Assembly (NCBI GenBank): GCA_036378675.1
Contig: DASUWA010000013.1
Span: 176,503-240,502, forward strand
Direction of reading: 5' to 3'
Origin: Acidimicrobiales bacterium
Lineage (GTDB): Bacteria; Actinomycetota; Acidimicrobiia; Acidimicrobiales; Palsa-688
Length of the DNA: 64,000 bases
How positions within the stretch are numbered: position 1 is the first letter of the stretch; the number at the start of each line of letters is the position of its first letter. Shown here in pieces: positions 7,103-16,062 of this stretch. Below the pieces are notes generated by a model that was not told where the DNA came from, made no database searches, and saw only the letters and a program-made list of their open reading frames with translations. The translations under genes were made by a program, and so were the position numbers.

Positions 7103-10100
7103 ATGGTTTTGGTTGGAGACGGCCAGGCGAGCCTCTGGCCGGAAATCCCCTCGGAGGACCCCGCCGTCGACCTGGCGCCCGTCCGGCTGCAAGGGGGTGG
7201 AGATACGACGTTCCACCCCGCGGTGGCGGAGTGGTTCCGGAGGCGTTTTCCCGAGGGCCCGACCGAGCCGCAGTCTCGCGGATGGGAGCTGATCTCGGAC
7301 CGCAGCGACACGCTCATCGCCGCGCCGACCGGATCAGGAAAGACCCTCGCCGGGTTCCTCGTCGCCATCGATCGCCTCTACCGCGCCCACGCGGCGGGCG
7401 TCGACGTCGAAGTGGGAACGCGGGTCGTGTACGTGTCTCCGCTCCGGGCGTTGGCGGTTGACATCGCCGAGAACCTCGAGCGGCCCCTGGCCGAGATCGC
7501 CGGGATTGCCGGTGAGATGGGGTTTGAGGCGCCTCACATCCGGGTCGCGGTGCGCACCGGCGACACCACCAGCTCCGACCGGTCGCAGATGCTTCGCCGG
7601 CCGCCAAGCTTTGTCGTCACCACCCCGGAGTCTCTCTATCTCCTCGTGACCGGCTCGCGTGGCAGAGAGGCGCTGCGACGGGTGGAGACGGTCATCGTCG
7701 ACGAGATCCACGCGGTCGCGCGCGACAAGCGAGGCGCCCACCTCGCTCTCACCTTGGAGCGGCTGGAAGCGCTGTGCGACGCGCGCCCTCAGCGGATCGG
7801 TCTGTCCGCGACACAAAAACCTCTTGAAACGGTGGGGCGGCTGCTCGTCGGGGGTCGGGAGCTTCCGTCCGTCGTCGACGTCGGGCACCGCCGAGACATG
7901 GACCTGGCCATTGAGCTTCCCGACGGAGAGCTCGAGGCGGTCGCGTCGCACGAGCAGATGTCGGATGTTCTTGATCGCGTCGCGGACCTGGTCCGGCAGC
8001 ATCGCACGACGTTGGTATTCGTCAATACCCGCAGGCTCGCGGAGCGCCTTGCCCACCAGCTCGGGGAGAGGCTCGGGGATGACGTGGTCGCTGCGCACCA
8101 CGGCAGCCTTTCCAAGGAACGCAGGTACAGGGTCGAGTCCAGGTTGCGCGCCGGGGATCTCCGCGCTCTGGTTGCGACCGCGTCGCTCGAGCTCGGGATC
8201 GACATCGGTCCCGTGGAGTTGGTGTGCCAGATCGGCTCTCCTCGAAGCATCGCAACCTTCCTGCAGCGCGTCGGGCGCAGCAACCACAGCCGCGGCGGAA
8301 CTCCGAAGGGCCGGCTGTACCCGATGACGCGCGACGAGCTCATCGAATGCACGGCGTTGTTGATTGCGGTCCGCTCCGGGAATCTCGACGCCATCGAGCT
8401 TCCCCGCGTCCCGTTGGACATCCTTGCCCAGCAGATCATCGCCGAGGTCGCAGTCAAAGAGTGGGACACCGCGACCCTCTTCGACGTTGTTCGCAAGGCG
8501 GCCCACTACAACGAGCTGAGTTTGGAGCAGTTCAACGAAGTCCTGTCGCTCGTCAGCGCCGGGATAGAGACCGGGCGAGGACGGCGTGGCGCCTACGTCC
8601 ATCACGACTCTGTCAACGGCGAGCTCCGGCCGCGAAAAGGAGCGCAGCTGGCCGCGGTGATGTCCGGCGGAGCGATACCCGAGACCGGTGACTACCGGGT
8701 GGTCGCCGACCCCGATGACACGTTCGTCGGAACCGTCAACGAGGACTGGGCCGTGGAGTCAATGGCCGGGGACATCTTCCTCCTCGGCAGCCATTCCTGG
8801 CAGATCCGCCGCGTGGAGCCTGGGATCGTTCGGGTTCGGGACGCCGGCGACACCCCGCCGACCGTTCCCTTCTGGCTGGGTGAGGCGCCGGCGCGCACCG
8901 CGGAACTCTCCCGGGAGGTCTCGTCGCTTCGAGTTCGCATCGACGAGTTTCTCGCGGCGGGTGACCCTGACGGTGCGCGCAGCTGGCTCGAAGAAGCGGC
9001 TGGTGTGCGCGGCGACGCGGCCACCATGATCGTCGACTACCTGGCCGTCGCCCGGGCGGTGCTCGGGGTCATGCCGTCGCAGGAAAACCTGGTGCTCGAG
9101 CGTTTCTTCGACGACACCGGCGGCATGCAGCTCGTTCTCCATTCGCCTTACGGTGGCAGGATCAACCGCGCGCTGGGCCTGGCGCTGAGAAAGAAGTTCT
9201 GCAGAACGTTCAACTTCGAACTGCAAGCTGCCGCCACCGACGACGCGGTCATCCTGTCGCTTGGCCTCACCCAGAGCTTCGCTCTCGACGACGTCCCCCG
9301 ATACCTGTCGAGCAAGACTGTCCGCGAGACGCTGGAGCACGCCATCCTCGACTCGCCGATGTTCCAAGCGCGGTGGCGATGGAACCTTAACCGGTCTTTG
9401 ATGGTCCTGCGGTTCCGTAACGGCCGGCGCAACCCTCCTCCCATCCAGAGGATGGAGTCAGACGACCTCCTCACTGCGGTCTTCCCTCAGGCTGCGGCCT
9501 GCCAGGACAACGTCGCCGGACCGGTCGAGATACCCGACCACATCCTCGTCCGCCAGACGATCGACGACACCCTCCACGAGGCGCTCGACGTCGATGGCGT
9601 GCAGGGGTTGATCGAGCGGATCGAGTCGGGGGCGGTCGCTGTCCACTGCTGCGAAACGACCGAGCCGTCGGTGTTGGCTCACGAGATCGTGACGGCACGG
9701 CCCTATGCGTTCCTCGACGACGAGGAGTTCCAGAACAGGCGGGTCAACGCGGTGAGGCTGCGGCGCGGACTGAGCGTCGACCTCTCCGCCATCGGAGCGC
9801 TCGACCCCGAAGCCATTGCCCGGGTGCACGAGGAGATCGAACCTACTCTCCTCAGCGCGGACGATCTGCACGACCTGCTCTCGTCGCTTATCGCGATCAG
9901 GCCACGCGAAGAATGGCAGCCGTTGTGGAACGAGCTCGTAGAGCGTCGCCGGGTGCGGGGCCTGTCGCAGGCTGGAGAAGAGCTCTGGTGCACGGCGGAG
10001 AACTTCGCCGACGCCGTCGCCGCATTCACCGGGGATGACGACGAGGCGGCTGCGCGCTTGGTGCGCGGGCATCTAGAGCTGTCCGGAATCATCACCGCGG

Positions 10101-11356
10101 ACCGTTTGTCAGAGGCGACGGGCCTGAAGCCGACCCGCGTCGCGGTGGCGCTGGCGGTCTTGGAGCACGAGGGCCAGGCCTTGCAAGGGCGCTACTCGCC
10201 TGACGCAACGGGAACGGAATGGGTTGCACGCCGCCTTCTTGCTCGGATGCACAGCTACTCGAGGCGTTCGCGACGCGAGTCGGTCGAGCCGGCCACCGCG
10301 CAGGACTACATGCGATTCCTTCTTCGGTGGCAGCACGTCTCTCCCGGCACGCAGCTCTCAGGGGAGCCCGGTCTCGCCACGGTGATCGAGCAGCTGCAGG
10401 GCTTCGAGGCCGCGGCGGTGGCGTGGGAGCCGGAGCTGCTGGGACGCCGGCTCCGCCACTACGACCCCGCTTGGCTGGACCACCTTTGCCACGACGGTGA
10501 AGTCGCCTGGTTGCGGCTCATCCCCCGGGCTCGTGCCGACGACGACGGACCGATGGTCGGGCCGTCGAAGGCGACGCCGATCTCGGTTGTTTTCCGTGGG
10601 GACCTGGCGTGGCTGCTCGAGGGGGCCCGGGCCACGCCATTCGGCGAGCCGACAGTGGGCGCCACCGCCGAGATAATCGGAGTCCTTCGCCGTCAAGGCG
10701 CGTCGTTCGCGTCCGAGCTCGGGGCCGCGTTGCACCGCCTTCCCGAGGACATCGAGCGTGGCCTGTGGGATGGCGTCGCCAGGGGCTTGATCATGTGTGA
10801 CGGCTTCGCCGCCATCAGGGCGAGGGTGGGCGGGTCACGCGCCAACTCGGCACCCGTCAGCCGCCGGATGTCGCGGTTGGCCAGGGCGCGGCGGGAACCG
10901 ACCTCCGGATCCGCGGGGCGGTGGGCGGTGGTCCCGGCGCATTCCGCGGCCGGCGGGGCCGGTGTTGCCGGCCAAGAAATGGATCGCGAGGATCTCGCCG
11001 AGGCCGTCGCCGAGCAGCTGCTGAACCGCTGGGGGGTTCTGGTGAGGGACCTGGCGGTTCACGACTCGCTCAAGATCCCCTGGCGCGATCTGCAGTGGGC
11101 CCTGAGGCGGCTCGAGGACAGGGGCCTGGTGCGCGGCGGGCGCTTCGTCACTGGGTTCAGCGGCGAGCAGTACGCGCTACCGGAGGCCGCCGATCAACTC
11201 GACCGAATGCGGAAGACACCCAGGACGGGCGAGCGGGTAGTCGTCAACGCGACCGATCCGCTGAACCTAGTCGGTGTCGTGCTGCCGGGTCCGGCAGTTC
11301 CGGCAGTCCGGACCAACAGGGTCGTCTACGTCGACGGGATCTACCGCAATGAGTGA
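7103..11356 (+). CDS. lhr: Lhr, large superfamily 2 DNA helicase
   Basis: ATP-dependent 3'-5' helicase of 1417 residues, close to the full-length bacterial Lhr size of about 1500. The Q-motif region FHPAVAEWF near residue 37 precedes Walker A APTGSGKT (about 74-81), VDEIH (199-203), SAT (235-237) and the motif V-VI block ATASLELGID / QRVGRSNHSRGG. The rest is the Lhr winged-helix, beta-barrel and C-terminal region, ending with a segment beginning GRWAVVP. Lhr acts in DNA repair of stalled or cross-linked templates. It is a single-gene unit closed by a strong hairpin. A Gly/Ala-rich linker near residue 1270-1295 separates the last domain. Confidence 0.96.
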   Translation: MVLVGDGQASLWPEIPSEDPAVDLAPVRLQGGGDTTFHPAVAEWFRRRFPEGPTEPQSRGWELISDRSDTLIAAPTGSGKTLAGFLVAIDRLYRAHAAGVDVEVGTRVVYVSPLRALAVDIAENLERPLAEIAGIAGEMGFEAPHIRVAVRTGDTTSSDRSQMLRRPPSFVVTTPESLYLLVTGSRGREALRRVETVIVDEIHAVARDKRGAHLALTLERLEALCDARPQRIGLSATQKPLETVGRLLVGGRELPSVVDVGHRRDMDLAIELPDGELEAVASHEQMSDVLDRVADLVRQHRTTLVFVNTRRLAERLAHQLGERLGDDVVAAHHGSLSKERRYRVESRLRAGDLRALVATASLELGIDIGPVELVCQIGSPRSIATFLQRVGRSNHSRGGTPKGRLYPMTRDELIECTALLIAVRSGNLDAIELPRVPLDILAQQIIAEVAVKEWDTATLFDVVRKAAHYNELSLEQFNEVLSLVSAGIETGRGRRGAYVHHDSVNGELRPRKGAQLAAVMSGGAIPETGDYRVVADPDDTFVGTVNEDWAVESMAGDIFLLGSHSWQIRRVEPGIVRVRDAGDTPPTVPFWLGEAPARTAELSREVSSLRVRIDEFLAAGDPDGARSWLEEAAGVRGDAATMIVDYLAVARAVLGVMPSQENLVLERFFDDTGGMQLVLHSPYGGRINRALGLALRKKFCRTFNFELQAAATDDAVILSLGLTQSFALDDVPRYLSSKTVRETLEHAILDSPMFQARWRWNLNRSLMVLRFRNGRRNPPPIQRMESDDLLTAVFPQAAACQDNVAGPVEIPDHILVRQTIDDTLHEALDVDGVQGLIERIESGAVAVHCCETTEPSVLAHEIVTARPYAFLDDEEFQNRRVNAVRLRRGLSVDLSAIGALDPEAIARVHEEIEPTLLSADDLHDLLSSLIAIRPREEWQPLWNELVERRRVRGLSQAGEELWCTAENFADAVAAFTGDDDEAAARLVRGHLELSGIITADRLSEATGLKPTRVAVALAVLEHEGQALQGRYSPDATGTEWVARRLLARMHSYSRRSRRESVEPATAQDYMRFLLRWQHVSPGTQLSGEPGLATVIEQLQGFEAAAVAWEPELLGRRLRHYDPAWLDHLCHDGEVAWLRLIPRARADDDGPMVGPSKATPISVVFRGDLAWLLEGARATPFGEPTVGATAEIIGVLRRQGASFASELGAALHRLPEDIERGLWDGVARGLIMCDGFAAIRARVGGSRANSAPVSRRMSRLARARREPTSGSAGRWAVVPAHSAAGGAGVAGQEMDREDLAEAVAEQLLNRWGVLVRDLAVHDSLKIPWRDLQWALRRLEDRGLVRGGRFVTGFSGEQYALPEAADQLDRMRKTPRTGERVVVNATDPLNLVGVVLPGPAVPAVRTNRVVYVDGIYRNE

Positions 11357-11685
11357 TCTCGGGCGGCAGTGAGGACGCAGCACTGCTTGGTCGAGTGAGT
11401 GCGGCGGCCGAGCCCCAAGGGGCCAGGGACTCGGCCGCCGCTAATCGTCGAAAGTTCCGGCGGCGGGGTCTGAGGGTCGCTTTTACCTTCCGACGACTGC
11501 ATCCGGCGGCGCGGCTGGTGCTGCCTCACGCTCGCCCGGTCCGATGCTGTTACCGAAACCGTGGCCACCGGCTGGGTGTTCAACCGGGCGGCCGGAAAAA
11601 GACGGCGTTGCTCGACGCCCAACAATTGCTTATACCTTCGGGGACGAACCGTCAATGACGGGAGAGATAAATACGTCCGCCGGCC
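11357..11685. other. 329-bp gap between lhr and the FxsA gene (convergent)
   Basis: No gene is supported here. It contains the lhr hairpin (11401-11441) and a second, weaker inverted repeat, TCGTCGAAAG (11445-11454) against CTTCCGACGA (11487-11496), with one mismatch. The remainder shows nothing I can name. Confidence 0.6.
11401..11441. terminator. 12-bp perfect hairpin after lhr
   Basis: GCGGCGGCCGAG (11401-11412) is exactly complementary to 11430-11441, with a 17-nt loop that itself holds CCCC-AA-GGGG. It begins 44 bp after the lhr stop. There is no T run, so it is a non-canonical or bidirectional terminator, or an mRNA 3' stabiliser. Confidence 0.6.
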
Positions 11686-12144
11686 TTACCAAAGCTCTCT
11701 CGGAGGCGGCGGGGCAGCCGGGGAAGCAGCGGCGGCGCCATCTCTCGAGGGAATGTCGATGACCGTCCACCGACCTGTCCGCATGGTCTGAATTCGTCGC
11801 CCAAACCGCAACCCGAAGGCCCGGATCAGAAGGTGGCGAACCGGTCCGATCATCAGCAGGAGACCGAGAGCGTCGCTGATGAAGCCGGGCACCATGATCA
11901 TCAGGCCGCCGGCGAGGACGACTACGCCGTCGAGAACCTCGCGGGTCGGTACCTCCCCGCGCGCGAGGCGGTCCCGCGTCCGTCCGAGCACCGCCAGTCC
12001 CACCCGCTTGACCACGAACGGGCCAAGAAGACTCGCCCCTATCAGAAGAAGCACGTCCCAACCGAACCCGATCTGTGATCCCACTGCGACAAACGCGGCA
12101 ATCTCGGCGATGAAGAAGGCAAGGGCGCCAAGAAGGAACGGCAT
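11686..12144 (-). CDS. FxsA family membrane protein
   Basis: Inner-membrane protein of 152 residues with three or four predicted membrane segments: the N-terminal PFLLGALAFFIAEIAAFVAVG, then DVLLLIGASLLGPFVV and the GGLMIMVPGFISDALGLLLMIGP region, whose PGF(I/L)(S/T)D motif is the family hallmark. FxsA of E. coli overexpression relieves F-exclusion of phage T7; its normal job is unknown. The C-terminus is Ala/Pro-rich and probably disordered. The start is ATG 12144 with TACCCT 6 nt upstream; an in-frame TTG lies at 12174. Confidence 0.88.
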   Translation of the reverse strand: MPFLLGALAFFIAEIAAFVAVGSQIGFGWDVLLLIGASLLGPFVVKRVGLAVLGRTRDRLARGEVPTREVLDGVVVLAGGLMIMVPGFISDALGLLLMIGPVRHLLIRAFGLRFGRRIQTMRTGRWTVIDIPSRDGAAAASPAAPPPPRELW

Positions 12145-12150
12145 AGCGGC

Positions 12151-12156
12151 AGGGTA
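12151..12156 (-). promoter_or_regulatory. Leaderless -10 box (TACCCT) of the FxsA gene
   Basis: TACCCT on the minus strand is 6 nt before ATG 12144, supporting that start over TTG 12174. Confidence 0.5.
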
Positions 12157-12213
12157 CCGGCGGTCCGGTTGCAATCTCCGGTCGTCTTGCTAGGGCGTTC
12201 GGTTTGACGAGTG

Positions 12214-12978
12214 TTACTTCCGCGTCGGTTCCCAACGGAACCGTTTCACGGCCAGCAAGGCACCGGCCGCCCCCCACAGCGCGATCACGAAGAGATGCCC
12301 CCACGGAATCCCGACCGCGCTGGCCGGATTGAACACCGCAACCGTTGCCTTCACGAGGTGCTGGATCGGGAAGATCGAGGCGAGAGCCGAGAGCGGAGAA
12401 CTCCCTGGAACCGGGAAGAACGTGCCGGAGATGAAGACCAGAGGCATGAACGTGCCCCACACGATGGGATCCGACGAGTCCTGGTTCGGCACCAGGCAGC
12501 TCACCCCAACGCCGATCTCGCAGAAGGAGGCGCTGGCGACGACGAGCAACAGGGCGAACACTGCCCAGCGGTGAGGTAGGACCGCGTTGTAGAGCAGGTG
12601 CCCGGCGGTCAGGTTGACCAGAGCGACCGCCGATCCGACGGCTACCGCATTCAGCAACAGTCCCCCTATCAGGGCGCCTGTCGGTAGCGGTGAGGCGCGG
12701 AAACGCTTCAACACACCGGATTCGCGCCGGTAGACGAATCTCCCGGCGACGTTGGCGTAGCAGGAACTCATCAAGCCGAACGCGGCCATCGAGGGGGTGT
12801 AGTACTGGGTGAACGGGAGGCCACCCAACTGGCTGAGGCGTTGGTTCCGGTTGAGGCTGCCGAAGATCAGCAGCAGGACGACGGGAAACACGATCACGAA
12901 GAACATGGCGGCCGGCGTCCGGCGAAATAGCTTTTGCTCGTAACCGAACTGCCGCCAGGTCAAGGACAGGGCGCTCAT
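12214..12978 (-). CDS. ABC-2 type exporter permease
   Basis: Membrane subunit of 254 residues with about six transmembrane helices, starting MSALSLTWRQFGYEQKLFRR and followed by FFVIVFPVVLLLIFGSL. It shows the ABC-2 permease segments FGLMSSCYANVAGRFVYRRESGVLKRFRASPLP and the late FMPLVFISGTFFP(V)P motif. Its ATG lies in the stop region of the ATPase gene (ATGA overlap at 12975-12978), so the two form an operon and a transporter. The substrate is unknown; drug or lipid export is common in this family. The adjacent TetR gene suggests induction by a small molecule. Confidence 0.93.
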   Translation of the reverse strand: MSALSLTWRQFGYEQKLFRRTPAAMFFVIVFPVVLLLIFGSLNRNQRLSQLGGLPFTQYYTPSMAAFGLMSSCYANVAGRFVYRRESGVLKRFRASPLPTGALIGGLLLNAVAVGSAVALVNLTAGHLLYNAVLPHRWAVFALLLVVASASFCEIGVGVSCLVPNQDSSDPIVWGTFMPLVFISGTFFPVPGSSPLSALASIFPIQHLVKATVAVFNPASAVGIPWGHLFVIALWGAAGALLAVKRFRWEPTRK

Positions 12979-13853
12979 CGGATCAGTTCCAGGTACGCGT
13001 CCTGCAGGGAGGGCCTGCTCACGGTTAGCCCGTCGAGTTCGACCCCGCGGTCGACCGCCCACGCGGTGAGACACGCGAGGGCGGAAGTCGGGGCGTCGGT
13101 GAGCAGGACCCACATCCCTTGCTCAACAGTGATCCGTGCTGGAAGTTCGATCGGGTCCAGGGCTTCGACCGGCCTGAACGAGATACGGCTCCAGCAGTCG
13201 CGGCGGCTGCCGATCGTGCTCGGGGGCCCTTGTGCCCGGATCCGTCCAGCCGCGAGGACGACCACCCGGTCGGCGAGCGATTCCGCTTCCTCGAGATAGT
13301 GGGTGGTCAACACGATGGTCGTGCCTTCTTCACGCAGCGAACGAACGACGTCCCAGGCCAAGTGCCGGGCTTCGGGGTCGAACCCGGTAGTCGGCTCGTC
13401 CATGAAGAGCAGAACCGGGCGGCCCGCAAGGGCAACCGCCATGTCCAAGCGGCGGCGCTGACCGCCGGAGAGGGTCCGGATCCGCGCGTCTGCTTTCTCT
13501 TCGAGACCCACCAGTCTGAGGAGCTTCGGCAGCGACCGGGGATTCGGGTAGTAGCTCAGGTAGAGCGAGAGAAGCTCGGCCACCGTCAGGTACGGCTCGG
13601 GCTCGCACTCCTGCAGCATCAAGCCGACCCTCTCCCGGAAGCCGCGGCCGGCGCGACCCGGGTCGGTACCGAGCACAAGAACATCCCCGGAGTCGGCTCG
13701 CTGGAAGCCCTCCATGATCTCGATGAGGGTGGTCTTTCCGGCGCCGTTCGGCCCGAGTATCGCGACGATCTCGCCGGCGCTGACCTCGAGGTCGACTCCG
13801 TCGAGGGCGACGATCTTCCCGTAACGCTTGCGCACCCCCGTCAGGTGGATCAT
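12975..13853 (-). CDS. ABC transporter ATP-binding protein (drug/lipid exporter type)
   Basis: ATPase subunit of 292 residues. Walker A GPNGAGKTT is near residue 34, the signature LSGGQRRRLD near 129, Walker B LLFMDEPTTGFDPEA after it, and the switch His in LTTHYLEEAE. The C-terminal 80 residues (from about 210) form the regulatory tail seen in DrrA/NodI-like exporters. GAGGTGA lies upstream of ATG 13853. It is transcribed first in the pair with the permease and is divergent from a TetR gene, with a palindrome between them. Confidence 0.95.
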   Translation of the reverse strand: MIHLTGVRKRYGKIVALDGVDLEVSAGEIVAILGPNGAGKTTLIEIMEGFQRADSGDVLVLGTDPGRAGRGFRERVGLMLQECEPEPYLTVAELLSLYLSYYPNPRSLPKLLRLVGLEEKADARIRTLSGGQRRRLDMAVALAGRPVLLFMDEPTTGFDPEARHLAWDVVRSLREEGTTIVLTTHYLEEAESLADRVVVLAAGRIRAQGPPSTIGSRRDCWSRISFRPVEALDPIELPARITVEQGMWVLLTDAPTSALACLTAWAVDRGVELDGLTVSRPSLQDAYLELIR

Positions 13854-13876
13854 TCCCAGTCACCTCGCAATCTCAG

Positions 13877-13889
13877 ATACACTGTGTAT
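13877..13889. promoter_or_regulatory. Palindromic TetR operator overlapping a leaderless promoter
   Basis: ATACAC-T-GTGTAT is a perfect 6+1+6 inverted repeat in the 36-bp gap between the divergent ABC exporter and TetR genes. It contains TACACT (13878-13883), which acts as a -10 box 6 nt before GTG 13890. A repressor bound here would block the TetR promoter start and, given the short gap, probably that of the exporter too. Confidence 0.65.
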
Positions 13890-14501
13890 GTGAAAACGAG
13901 GCGAATGTCAAGGGCCGAGAGCCAGGCGCGCACTCGCCGGCTACTGCTTCAAAGCGCGGCGAAGGTGTTCGCCAAACGTGGCTACAACGCGGCGACCATC
14001 GAAGAGATCTCGGAGAAGGCCGGTTTCAGCCGGGGAGCCTTCTACGCCAACTTTGCGGACAAGGCAGAGATCTTCCTCTCGATCGCCGACGCCCAACAGC
14101 AACAGGACTTCGCGGATCTCGCCGGCCGGATCAGGGTTACGCCCGACGAGAAGATCTTCGACGTCATGGGGGAGTGGTTCTTCCGAACGCTCGTGAACGC
14201 ACCCCTCGTTCGCGCCCTCGACGAGTTCCGTCTTGTCGCACAGGACGAACCGAGTCTGCGGAAGCGACTGGCGGACCTGGCACAGGCCGACATCGACCTG
14301 TCGGCGGAAATGCTTTCCGACTATTGCCAGCGCCACAACGTCACGCTGAAAGTGCCGCCGGCGACCTTCGCGGGTTTGGTGACGGCTCTGATCTCCGGGT
14401 ACGCCCAGCGGCTCGCGATCGACCCCAAAGCGATTTCATCGGAAGAGATCCCAGTGGGCCTAGAAGCGTTCTGGACGGCTTTGAGCGAGCATCCGACCTG
14501 A
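13890..14501 (+). CDS. TetR/AcrR family transcriptional regulator
   Basis: Repressor of 203 residues with an N-terminal helix-turn-helix (about residues 20-65: SAAKVFAKRGYNAATIEEI followed by GFSRGAFYANFADKAEIF) and a helical ligand domain. The start was set at GTG 13890 because the palindrome and -10 box lie immediately upstream; ATG 13905 is the alternative. Its divergent orientation to the ABC exporter pair and the shared operator point to local control of that exporter. The frame remains open far upstream, but that part is antisense to the ATPase and is not coding. Confidence 0.9.
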   Translation: MKTRRMSRAESQARTRRLLLQSAAKVFAKRGYNAATIEEISEKAGFSRGAFYANFADKAEIFLSIADAQQQQDFADLAGRIRVTPDEKIFDVMGEWFFRTLVNAPLVRALDEFRLVAQDEPSLRKRLADLAQADIDLSAEMLSDYCQRHNVTLKVPPATFAGLVTALISGYAQRLAIDPKAISSEEIPVGLEAFWTALSEHPT

Positions 14502-14517
14502 ACTGGGTCGGGGTTGC

Positions 14518-14523
14518 TACCGT
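14518..14523 (+). promoter_or_regulatory. Leaderless -10 box (TACCGT) of the cyclase gene
   Basis: TACCGT is 6 nt before GTG 14530, only 16 bp after the TetR stop, giving the cyclase its own promoter. Confidence 0.45.
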
Positions 14524-14529
14524 CCGCTT

Positions 14530-16062
14530 GTGCTAACGCAGTACCTCGGTTGGCATGGTGCCGCCGGACGGCTGTTGATGGCTGTCCAGTGGCGGACCGG
14601 CATTGCGAACACGGCCGGAGTGGGGACGGTATTCGGATATCTCGCCATATCCGCTGGGAGCGCCAGCTTGGCTTCACACTCCGACCGGGTAGCGGTCGTA
14701 GGGGCGTTGGCTTACGTGGTCGTCGCAGCTCTATTTGGGCCGATCCTGGAGGCACGTGCCTTCTCTCCGGTCAGAACCTGGCTCGAGGCGGGAGGGTCTC
14801 CTTCGGCTTCGCAACGGCGGGCGCTCGTCGCCCAGCCGCTGTGGCAGGCAGGTCTCAACTTCGGCTACTGGCTGGTTGGGGCCTTGGTCCTGGGGATCGT
14901 CAGCGGAGCGGCTGTCGGCGGCTCTGCCCGAGATGTGCTCCGAGTAATCACGTCTTTGCTCCTGGCGGGGATCATGAGCTTCGGCTTGGCGTACTTGCTC
15001 GTCGAACGCCGACTGCGGCCTGTTTACGCGACGGCACTTGCGCAGCTTTCCCCAGAGGAAGCTGCGAGCCTGGGGACTAAACGGCTCGGCATCCGTCCGC
15101 GACTTTGGCTTGCCTGGGCCCTGGGGTCCGGTGTGGCGCTACTGGGAATCGTTGCCGAGCCTCTCGATCACGTCGCCGGGAGGTCAATCTCGGTTGGCAA
15201 CCCAGCCTTCTATCTCGGGCTGGTGGGTTTGATCGTGGGTGCGGTTTTGAGTTTCATTGCGGCGGGTTCGGTGAGCGAACCCCTCCGTGAGGTCGAGCGA
15301 GCCATGCGACGGGTAGCGGAAGGTGATCTACGGGCGAGCGTCGCTCTTGACGATCCAGGTGAAATCGGGGTGCTTCAGTCCGGTTTCAATGCCATGGTCG
15401 CCGGTCTACGTGAGCGGGAGCGACTCGATGATCTCTTTGGAAGGTATGTGGGTGTCGACGTTGCGCGCCATGCTCTCGAATCAGAGTCGATGCTGATGAG
15501 CGAGGCACGCGAAGTGACCGTCCTGTTCGTCGATCTCATTTCATCGACTCGGCTCTCACTGACCAAGCCTCCGGGCGAGGTTGTCTCGATCCTCAACGCG
15601 ATGTTCGAAGCCGTCGTAGCCGCGGCGAAAGCCGAGGGTGGCTGGGTCAACAAGTTCATAGGCGACGCAGCGCTCTGCGTCTTCGGAGCGCCGGCGGCCC
15701 AGCCGGATCATGGCGCCAGAGCTCTCCGAACCGCCCTTGCAGTTCGGAATCGATTGCTTGAGGCTGCCGCGGAACGCTCCAATCTCGCCGTCGGAATCGG
15801 TATCTCCTCTGGAGTAGTTGTCGCGGGCAACGTGGGCGCAGAGGACCGTTACGAGTACACGGTGATCGGAGATGCGGTAAACGAAGCGGCGCGCTTGACC
15901 GATCTGGCCAAAACTGTCCCAGGCTGCGTCCTCGCGAGCAAGCGAACCGTCGACTCTTCGGGCGACCTCGCGTCGCTTTGGATCGTCCAGGGTGAGGCTG
16001 TGCTCAGGGGTCGGTCCGAACCGACCGTCTATTGCGCTCCCGCCGGATCAGAACGTCAGTAG
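14530..16062 (+). CDS. Membrane adenylate/guanylate cyclase, HAMP + class III catalytic domain
   Basis: Integral membrane nucleotide cyclase of 510 residues, resembling the mycobacterial Rv1318c-Rv1320c/Rv3645 group. About six membrane helices occupy residues 30-245, a HAMP linker follows (about 245-300, SVSEPLREVERAMRRVAEGDL) and the cyclase domain runs from about 325. All catalytic positions are present: metal Asp335 and Asp379, adenine-selecting Lys375 and Asp448, and transition-state Asn451 and Arg455, so ATP is the likely substrate and a homodimer the active form. What the membrane part senses is unknown. The last 7 bp overlap the convergent gene. Confidence 0.92.
   Translation: MLTQYLGWHGAAGRLLMAVQWRTGIANTAGVGTVFGYLAISAGSASLASHSDRVAVVGALAYVVVAALFGPILEARAFSPVRTWLEAGGSPSASQRRALVAQPLWQAGLNFGYWLVGALVLGIVSGAAVGGSARDVLRVITSLLLAGIMSFGLAYLLVERRLRPVYATALAQLSPEEAASLGTKRLGIRPRLWLAWALGSGVALLGIVAEPLDHVAGRSISVGNPAFYLGLVGLIVGAVLSFIAAGSVSEPLREVERAMRRVAEGDLRASVALDDPGEIGVLQSGFNAMVAGLRERERLDDLFGRYVGVDVARHALESESMLMSEAREVTVLFVDLISSTRLSLTKPPGEVVSILNAMFEAVVAAAKAEGGWVNKFIGDAALCVFGAPAAQPDHGARALRTALAVRNRLLEAAAERSNLAVGIGISSGVVVAGNVGAEDRYEYTVIGDAVNEAARLTDLAKTVPGCVLASKRTVDSSGDLASLWIVQGEAVLRGRSEPTVYCAPAGSERQ

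Noticed and set aside
7334..8605. A 423-codon minus-strand frame inside lhr
   Set aside because: It has no domain sense and lies opposite the helicase motifs of lhr, so it is a chance high-GC open frame.
13119..13889. Upstream extension of the TetR frame by over 250 codons
   Set aside because: It is antisense to the ABC ATPase; the repressor homology starts only at about 13890.
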